Assembly (NCBI GenBank): GCA_033977485.1
Contig: CM066989.1
Coordinates: 32,217,095 to 32,281,094, forward strand
Source of the DNA: Hydrangea macrophylla
Taxonomy: Eukaryota > Streptophyta > Magnoliopsida > Cornales > Hydrangeaceae
Direction of reading: 5' to 3'
DNA length: 64,000 bases
In this document: positions 57,298 through 64,000 of the stretch, piece after piece
Numbering within the stretch: position 1 is the first letter of the stretch
Layout: every line of letters begins with the position of its first letter
The notes under the pieces: generated by a model
What the model was told of the DNA's origin: nothing
Databases searched by the model: none
What the model saw: the letters and a program-made list of their open reading frames with translations, nothing else
Position numbers and translations under genes: made by a program

Positions 57298-57890
57298 TGA
57301 TGGCGCCTAGAATTGGTAAGAGAGGATTCAGAGAGAGACAGAGAGACACCAAGGAGTTGTATGTGGTTCGGCCCCGTTAATGAGGTGACCTACATCCACG
57401 TGTGCGTCTAGGCGCTATACTAGCAGATCACCGGCGGCCTGGTGAGCCAACAATGGTGGGCGGCCCTACCAGTAATACCGTTCGGGTATATGCGTTTCAG
57501 TGTATGCTCTAGTTGTGAGGTTTCTCAAGATCGTCCCCTTTCGAAGGGTATGGGTGGGCTCTTTTATAGATGCAAGAGTCCACCTCTACATGGAAATTTA
57601 GATTCATTAGGAAACCTATATCAATCACAATTTGATGTGCATAAGTTAAGGGAAGATCCTTATCAGATTAGGAATCTATCGAATTTTATTCCTAATAGGA
57701 CTCTGGCCGCGCAAGGAAACTGCTGGAATTGAGCCGCGCGTCCGGGAGAGCCGCCGAAGGTCACGCCCGGGCAGTGCGGGCACCCCGAGCGGTGACGCTG
57801 GCAAGCCCTGGGTGTGGACCCCAGGGTTCTGCTTGGTCTTCGATGCCGACGTGGCCATTGGGCCCATGCTGGATAATTCTGAGCATATCA
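57298..57890 (-). repeat. 5' LTR of element B
   Basis: It is 593 bp and seemingly identical to 44859-45451. On the minus strand it starts TGATATGCTCAG and ends GGCGCCATCA. The TATA box for the genomic RNA is at 57561-57568 (TATAAAAG on the minus strand). Confidence 0.95.
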
Positions 57891-58910
57891 GTTCGTAACC
57901 AAGAAGAGAAAAGACAATCACGTGCAAGTTAATAATATCTGGTATTTTATTTTTTATTTTAGTAGAAGGTCCATGAAAATAATTTTCATAAAGGGTTCCC
58001 CACATGATTAAAAAAAGAGATAAAGACTTCCAAATAATAATCTAAGATTAGGGAGATAAAAAAAGAAGAAGAAGTGGAACAAACCAAAAACTATTTTCTT
58101 AATAAATCAATGTTGGTATCTAATCTAGCTATGGACAAAAACATTATTGGTATTTGGTCTCACATATTGTGGGGCATGTGTTTGAGCTATGAATTCTTAG
58201 TTTACTCCATCTCCACCAAAATGAGTGAGAAAAGAAGACAAGAAAAGTCTAAGTGACTTTTGTGCCACAATCCACCAAACCATTGATTTTAGCTATATGA
58301 GCCCATGTGAATGAGCAATAGATAATTCTTTTTTTCTTTCTTTTTTTTTTGGGGGTAAGTAAGGATTAGTCCATTTTAGAGTACTTTTTAAGTATTATGT
58401 CTAATAGTGAAATATTTTTAGTGAAAGGTCCCTCAAATATAAAACTGGGCAAAATGAGGTGCTTTTTATTGAAAGGTCCTCACTGTGTTATTTAGTCAGA
58501 AAAATTCACTTGATTTGCACATAGCATTACAGGTAAATAGCAAGATCAATGGAAGGAACAACAAATTAAAAATTTGATATTCCGTTGTTTAATCTCACCC
58601 ATTCACAAAAGGTTAAGGCTGCTGTAAGCTTTGCATTTGCAAACGAACCCACACGGCCCCTTGGATTGTCCATATTACAATTTACAGGGAGATTGTGAAT
58701 AAAAAATTATATATATATATATATATAATTTTTTTCATATATAATCTTGAGATTAAATTTTCTTCCAATGGCAGTGGAGCTCGTTTGCATATGCAACTGA
58801 GCTCAAAATAGCCTTGCCCTTTTAAAAAAATAAATGCCTCTTGCGTCCATTTTCAGTTTTCACTTGAATTTGACAACTTTACAATGTGGCGGATTGCTAA
58901 CTAAGTACTT
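57891..58910. other. Right flank of element B, no gene
   Basis: It begins with the target duplication GTTCG. AT-rich DNA with a TA run (about 58708-58730) follows. I see no gene. Confidence 0.5.
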
Positions 58911-60056
58911 AGGCCCGTTTGTGCAAGATTTTGCAATGCAATTGTAGATTTTCGAAACAATTTGGGAATGGGATTTTTAAAAACCAGTCTATTTTAGGTA
59001 ATAAAATGCAAAATCAGTCACCTACTTTTTGCAATTTAAAAAAACATCAAGTTGAATGCAAAATGACCACCACTACCCCCATTGTTCTCTCTCTCCTCAT
59101 CAACCTCTCTATCTCTCTTACCAGTTACCACCAGCACCAACATCACCACTGACCGCCGTCGCCGCCGCCGTCGCCATCAGCACCAATACTGACTGTCGCC
59201 ACCTCTACAACCTCCGGTCGCCGTCGCCACCACCACAACCACCGGCTGCTGCCACCACCCCCAAACCCCAACCTCTCTCTCTCTCTCCTCACCACCACCA
59301 GATCCTGCCACCACCAGCACAACCAGATCCCGTCGCCACCACCACAACCACCGGCTGCTGCCACCACCCCCAAACCCCAACCTCTCTCTCTCTCTCTCCT
59401 CACCACCACCAGATCCTGCCGCCACCACCACAAGCAGATCCCGTCGCCACCACCACAACCACCGGAAGTCGTCGCCGCCACCACCACATCCACCGAAAGC
59501 CGTCGCCGCCACCACATCCACCAACCACTACCACCTAGCCCAACCCTCTCTCTCTTCTTCTCTCTGGCGCACCCCCTCTATTTGGTGTTCTCTCTCTCCT
59601 CACCAACCCCACTGGTTCTCTCTCTACCACCACCAACACTGGGTGCCGCCGCCGCCACCACCGGCCTCAGAGAGAGAAGAGGGTAGGGGAGAGAAGAGGG
59701 AAGGTCGGGGTCTGTGGTGGGGTCGGGGGAGGGGGTCTGTGGTTCGGTTGGCTGGAGGTAGGGGTTGGTCGACCGGAGCGTGGGGGTTGGTCGGTCGGCC
59801 GGAGGGTGTGGTCAGTCGGCCGGTGGAGGTGAAGAAGAGAGAGAGGGTTGGGGTATTTTTGGCATTTGCTTAAAAATGTTGATGTTTTTTCAATTTTTAG
59901 ACTTTATTTAGACTTTTTTTTATTTGTAATAAAGTAATTGACTTATTTTGTATTTTGTTACATAATATAGACTGAAATCTAAAAAACCCTTTGGGAATCA
60001 CAAATGAACCTCCAAAAGCAGGATTGGGCCTTCTAACGTGGTTCCCAAACGGGCCT
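58911..60056. mobile_element. Non-autonomous transposon-like unit filled with CCACCA repeats
   Basis: The ends are AGGCCCGTTTG and CAAACGGGCCT. Next to them, GGGAATGGGATTTTTAAAAA and AGACTGAAATCTAAAAAACC style words are inverted copies. The centre (about 59060-59640) is CCACCA/CTCTCT-rich with about 2.3 copies of a roughly 112-bp unit (core CGTCGCCACCACCACAACCA, at about 59225, 59333 and 59446). From 59650 to 59850 it turns G-rich. Open frames in it are Pro/Thr or Gly/Arg low complexity and should not be taken as genes. Transposon class is unproven because no clear target duplication is visible. Confidence 0.6.
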
Positions 60057-60877
60057 GAGTCCAATATATAAATGAGTTAACCTTATTTATTTATTTATTT
60101 ATTTATTGGAGAAATGACAAAAATAAGCTTTATTCATATTTAATTTTTTTGTGTATCATATGCGTGAGGTAAATATCACTAACCTCCCACCAGGTTTGTT
60201 TTTATATCGTTTTTGACATAATATCATTGATATCCCTTACTTTCTTTGTATTTATACTGAAGGAAAAATAGCCCAAAGTGGAAAATAAACAGATTTGACA
60301 TGAAAACTTGAATAATGAAATTCTGTTTCTGCTCAACAGTGTGATGCTCCAAAATTGTGTTCTTAAGTCCTAACCAAAGATACAAACGAACTATTTATAT
60401 CCCAGAATTCTTTCAGCCAAATATAATTCAGAAATAGAAAGTAAATGGTACAAGAATTGGTTACAACAAATGGTTAAGCCGAGAAAAAGAAAAAAAAAAA
60501 AAACAGAAAAAAGAAAAAAAAAAAAAAAAAAAAAAAAGAAAAAGAAAAAGAAAAAGAAAATGATGGAAGAATAGGAATATTCACCAAGTAAAACCTCATA
60601 TTATCGTCACAAAGCACACAAGTAGAGAAAACATATGCATAATGTCAAAAGTAGTTAATTCGCATAGATGAGAAATTATTTGATATGATCATCACAACCG
60701 TGTGACGACCGTTGTATTTCTCCATTATGTGGGATCCACAGAATACTCAGATCATAGACAAACATCACACATATGTGATGGTCATATGAGATAATTTCTC
60801 CACGTATAGACACTTCAAATTTTACCGGTCTCACACACCTTGCCCGTGTCCACAATACCAATTCATCATTTTCTGCC
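60057..60877. other. Intergenic and 3' side of the NOI gene
   Basis: There is an ATTT repeat at about 60083-60105 and an A-rich tract with AAAAAG repeats at 60480-60560. The nearest 200 bp to 60878 probably form the 3' UTR of the NOI gene. Confidence 0.4.
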
Positions 60878-61200
60878 CTATAGAAAGCAGCACCTCTGAA
60901 AAAAAAATAAAAAATAAAAAAAAATCGAGGATTTAGAACAAAAAGAAACCAAAGATCATGCGAGACAGTATATTTGAATAAAAATGGAATTCGATTGCAT
61001 ACCGTAGAGCTTTGCCCTGCAACATTTTTTCCCTTGCGTGTGGTGTTGTATGGAGACTTGGGAGTGCCCGGTACATTTGCGGACCCACCGGTTTGCCTTT
61101 CCTCTCGCACTCTGTTGAAAATGTCGGTGTAGGTTTCGGCCGCTTGAGGATTTTTCTCATCCCAATCGCCAAATTTTGGAACCGCAGCACCTCTATCAGG
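60878..61200 (-). CDS. RIN4/NOI-domain protein, last two exons (first exon not found)
   Basis: Exons 61200-61003 (66 codons) and 60895-60878 join in phase with GT/AG borders; the intron is 107 bp. The NOI core is visible: V-P-K-F-G-D-W-D-E, then Y-T-D-I-F-N-R-V-R-E-E-R. The protein ends T-R-C-C-F-L and stop; paired Cys near the C-terminus of this family are acylated and hold the protein at the plasma membrane. RIN4-type proteins regulate plant immunity and are targets of bacterial effectors; short NOI proteins are less well studied. An acceptor (ATGCAG) directly precedes residue one, so a short first exon should lie at higher coordinates, but I could not identify it. An ATG inside that acceptor (M-Q-P-D-R-G) is a less likely start. 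Confidence 0.8.
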
Positions 61201-62045
61201 CTGCATTAGAACAAGAATCATTATAGGAGAAAACCCGAAAAGGTTCGATCACATTATTCAAATAGCAACTACTATGCTTTCAATTATGGCAACCAATATC
61301 TGAAATAAAAATGCTCCATTTTTCTTCTAACTTTTTGACATCTAATCCGGGTTATGATCTACTAAAAGGTAAGTAAATAAAGCAAGATGATTTTGCCATT
61401 TTTCAAAGAAAAAAGATTAGCAGCTTTCACCATTAAGAATGGCTAGAAAATTTTAATCTCGTATCATTTTCTAATACTATACTCAAACTTGTACTTCCAA
61501 ACAAAAAAATGTATAACATATATGTGTACACACGTACACTCGCAGCTAAATTTATTTTCAGATTTTTTTTTCTTTTTTGCTAGGAACTAAATTTGTGTTC
61601 ATGTGTGTGTGCGCGCGCGCGCATTTACGCATAAGTTATATCCAATTCATTGCAACCACCTATAAACAGTATTAAAAATGACAAAACCGAGCATTATTCC
61701 TTATTTAGGTGGTTACATGAATTTTCATTAATCTCCATTCTGCTATGTCATATCCTCTTTTAAACCACTGGCTATCACGATCTTCCTTAATGCATCAACC
61801 CATGTTAATTTTTGTCTTACTAGGTTACTGAACAAGGGGCAAACCCCCAGGTACGTGCACTAAGTAAGCTTTACTAAAACAAAAGGACCTTTTACAAATC
61901 TACCAGCCAATTTTAGTGAGTAGCATGAGATTCTATCAAATCCCAACCCACGTCCGTGTATACAAAACACCATCTCCTTGCTTAAAAGCAGAAGCAGGAC
62001 TAGCTATTTTGCCAATTTTGGATAAGTAAAATTGGATTAGTATGT
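61201..62045. other. Intron or upstream region of the NOI gene
   Basis: It is AT-rich with a short GC run (GCGCGCGCGCGC, about 61610-61621). It may hide the missing first exon, but no candidate stands out. Confidence 0.4.
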
Positions 62046-64000
62046 GTTTACACCTAAAAAATACACTTTTTAAGTTAAATATTGGTAGAGGCCGATTGGG
62101 ATGTTATAATCGGACTCATGAGACCGATGGCAAAATTAATGGCCAAGTAACTTGCTCAAGGTTTATCGGACTGACTCAATCAGACTGATTATCATTTTAA
62201 TCGGGCTAGCCACCATGTGCTCGGGCTAGCTAAGCATATTTAATTCTGCTACTTCATTGGCGTGTTTGGTTGGCAATAGATACACGATGAGAATGGTGGG
62301 CTCATCAGTTATTACTAATGGGAATGATGCCATGCATATGTCATCGGGCCACCTCCCTTTGAGGTTTTATCACCAATTTGGTCTACAGCTATTGATTGGC
62401 CTAAGCATCATATGATGCCTTGCATATGTCATCGGGCCATCTCGTTATGTCACTATACCGAAGTCGGGCTGCCACCTCAGTTCAATCGGGCATATCATAT
62501 CGGGCTGGTATGAAGATCGGGCTGCAGTAAATCACTACTGGGCTGAATGAGATCAGTTCGGGCTTCATAAAGTGGCCGGCCATGTTAATCCGGCCCAAGC
62601 CTGGGCTAGCAACGTGATAGCTTGGTCACGTGTAATTTCGTTTTGACATGGTGGGCCCCAGTCAGTCTTATCATCTTGATTTGATTTATAATTTAGGCAC
62701 TTGAGTTGATCATTTTGTGAATTTGGTAGTCATTACTCATTCAAGATATCAATTCAGTGGGGCTCATCATCAGATTGCGTGGCAGCACTTCTCGTCAATC
62801 GGGCTGAGCTATATTTGGCCAGTTTTTTTGTATAATTTGACCACTATTGGAAGTTGATACAGATTTGGTCACTATAAGGCAAGTAGATCAATCCCAACAA
62901 ATTCTTCCATGTGATATATATTGATAAGGGAAGTTATTGATGAGATTCTCATATTATTTTGGCAAGATGATATTTGTAATATTATCACATATGGAAAGAT
63001 AATATCAATATATTATGGAAGTTATCTCTTACTTGGAGGGGAAGTCAGCCGAACCAAGCCTCAATATGGACCAAATTCAAGATCAATATATATACACTTG
63101 TATATATATTCAAAGATATGGTAGATTTTAGCAGTTTATGGAAATAAACTGGTATTTTTTACCAGATTATTATTCACCAGATTTCCTACCTTATCTAGAA
63201 GACCTTCATGGCCGCTATAAATCAGCAGGCAGGCCAAGCAGTCTGTTTGCACCTAAAATATACACTTTTTAAGTCAAAGTTTGATAAGGCCGATTGAAGT
63301 ATTTTTAATCGGACTATAAGACCGATTGCACAAATTAAGGGTCAAGTGACTGGTTCAAAGTTAGTAGGGCCCGATGGCTTTTGGAATCATATAGGTAAAA
63401 TCGGGCCGCTTCCAATTTGATAATTCGGTCTGGTAGACCAGCCCGATGGAGGAAAGCTTTATGGCTAACTTTATTGACCTTTCAATAATTTTGGCTACTA
63501 TAGTTGGCCTTTTGATAATTTAGGCCATGCTGATGTGGTCCTCTGGTCTGGGAAGGTAGCCCGATGGCTTTTGATCATTCAGTCCGATGTGCTTATAAAT
63601 TTGACCACTTTGACTGACCATTCTATAAATATGGTTCATTCAATTAACCAAGTCAGTTGCCTACCAATCAGCTTGAGCTTTGTTTGGAAGTTGCACCTCA
63701 ATCGGGCAGAAGAGCTGCACATGAAAAAGGTGTTGTTTGCATCAACTAAGCAAGTGCCATGGTGGGCCACACTTGGATTGATCCTAATTAATATTCAGCA
63801 AAGGCATTGAGAGGGAAAGTCAACTTATCGGGCTTGACTTGATTTTAAGTCATTCTATCGGGCTATACATGGTCTGTGCGTACATATTGAGTGCCACTGT
63901 GAGGTGGTTTGACCATGCAATGTTAAATTGGGACACGTGGGGGGCACTTGGCGATTGGTGTCTACACCACAGCTATCGGACTGACCACTAATCGGACTCA
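62046..64000. repeat. ATCGGGCT-rich repeat region with a 130-bp direct repeat
   Basis: The start TGTTTACACCTAAAAAATAC (62046) recurs as TGTTTGCACCTAAAATATAC (63248), and both continue for about 130 bp with AGGCCGATTG, AATCGGACT and GACCGATGG-like text. The whole region holds more than 15 copies of ATCGGGC(T/C) or TCGGGCT, on the plus strand almost throughout. A TATA-like CTATAAAT lies 30 bp before the second copy. Two LTR-like or long satellite units of about 1.2 kb are possible; the second is cut by the window end. No coding frame is supported. Confidence 0.6.

Larger units (their letters stand above)
44859..57890 (-). mobile_element. Element B: complete young Ty3/gypsy (Tat-type) retrotransposon
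   Basis: It is 13,032 bp with 593-bp LTRs at both ends and target duplication GTTCG (44854-44858 and 57891-57895). On the minus strand the order is 5' LTR, primer-binding site, gag-pol (57236-51645), a repeat-rich spacer, two antisense genes, polypurine tract and 3' LTR. The LTR ends are TGAT and ATCA. The second, archaeal-type RNase H between the usual RNase H and integrase, plus extra antisense genes before the 3' LTR, is characteristic of the Tat lineage. By eye the LTRs show no difference, so insertion was recent. Confidence 0.96.

Noticed and set aside
51735..57310. Many plus-strand open frames of 60-205 codons across gag-pol of element B
   Set aside because: They are shadows of the long minus-strand frame: none has a promoter, domain or introns, and the matching frames in element A are not conserved.
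59056..59538. 160-codon Pro/Thr-rich frame and opposing Gly/Trp/Val frames
   Set aside because: Low-complexity translation of a CCACCA microsatellite inside a transposon-like unit. No domain and no start context of value.

Overview
The window is nuclear DNA of a land plant, most likely a eudicot; I cannot name the species. The evidence is GT-AG introns in AT-rich DNA, plant gene families (a FatA-type acyl-ACP thioesterase, a RIN4/NOI-domain protein, an RNF4-like RING protein), Ty1/copia and Ty3/gypsy (Tat-type) retrotransposons, many MITEs and an inserted piece of chloroplast trnK. No bacterial-style operons or CRISPR arrays are present.

Layout. 1-7.3 kb: most of a decayed Tat-type Ty3/gypsy element on the minus strand (element A), cut by the window start. 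7.3-12.2 kb: intergenic DNA with palindromic repeats and several MITEs, two of them nested. 12.2-32.2 kb: a FatA thioesterase pseudogene on the plus strand. Its seven exon remnants are recognisable, and its first intron is now about 14 kb because it holds MITEs and a complete Ty1/copia element (16834-26510, TSD TTGTC). That copia element itself carries a 1.3 kb solo LTR (TSD CCTAT). 32.5 kb: chloroplast trnK 5' exon plus intron start. 33-35 kb: a MITE, a 151-bp tandem duplication and a tRNA-derived SINE. 35.8-42 kb: an apparently intact RING-finger gene on the minus strand (four coding exons, 220 aa, plus a 5'-UTR exon). 42-44.8 kb: MITEs and a GA microsatellite.

44859-57890: a complete, very young Tat-type Ty3/gypsy element (element B, 13,032 bp, minus strand). 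Its 593-bp LTRs look identical by eye and it has TSD GTTCG. It has one uninterrupted 1863-codon gag-pol frame. Between pol and the 3' LTR it carries two genes in the opposite orientation. Each has its own TATA box, and each ends in a 3' region with the same two small RNA hairpins. One of these antisense genes is split by three small introns and encodes a protein resembling the putative gypsy-type transposon family (Pfam Transposase_28). 58.9-60.1 kb: a non-autonomous DNA-transposon-like unit filled with CCACCA repeats. 60.9-61.2 kb: a NOI-domain gene on the minus strand. 62-64 kb: an unusual repeat region dense in ATCGGGCT-like words.

The most interesting material is the pair of antisense transcription units in element B and the remnant of one in element A. 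They share promoter architecture and two 3' hairpins whose stems vary in a compensatory way while the first loop, TACTACAACT, stays constant. Second is the FatA pseudogene, which lost its catalytic His and Cys segments and has been a trap for insertions. Everything was done by eye; no database search was possible.
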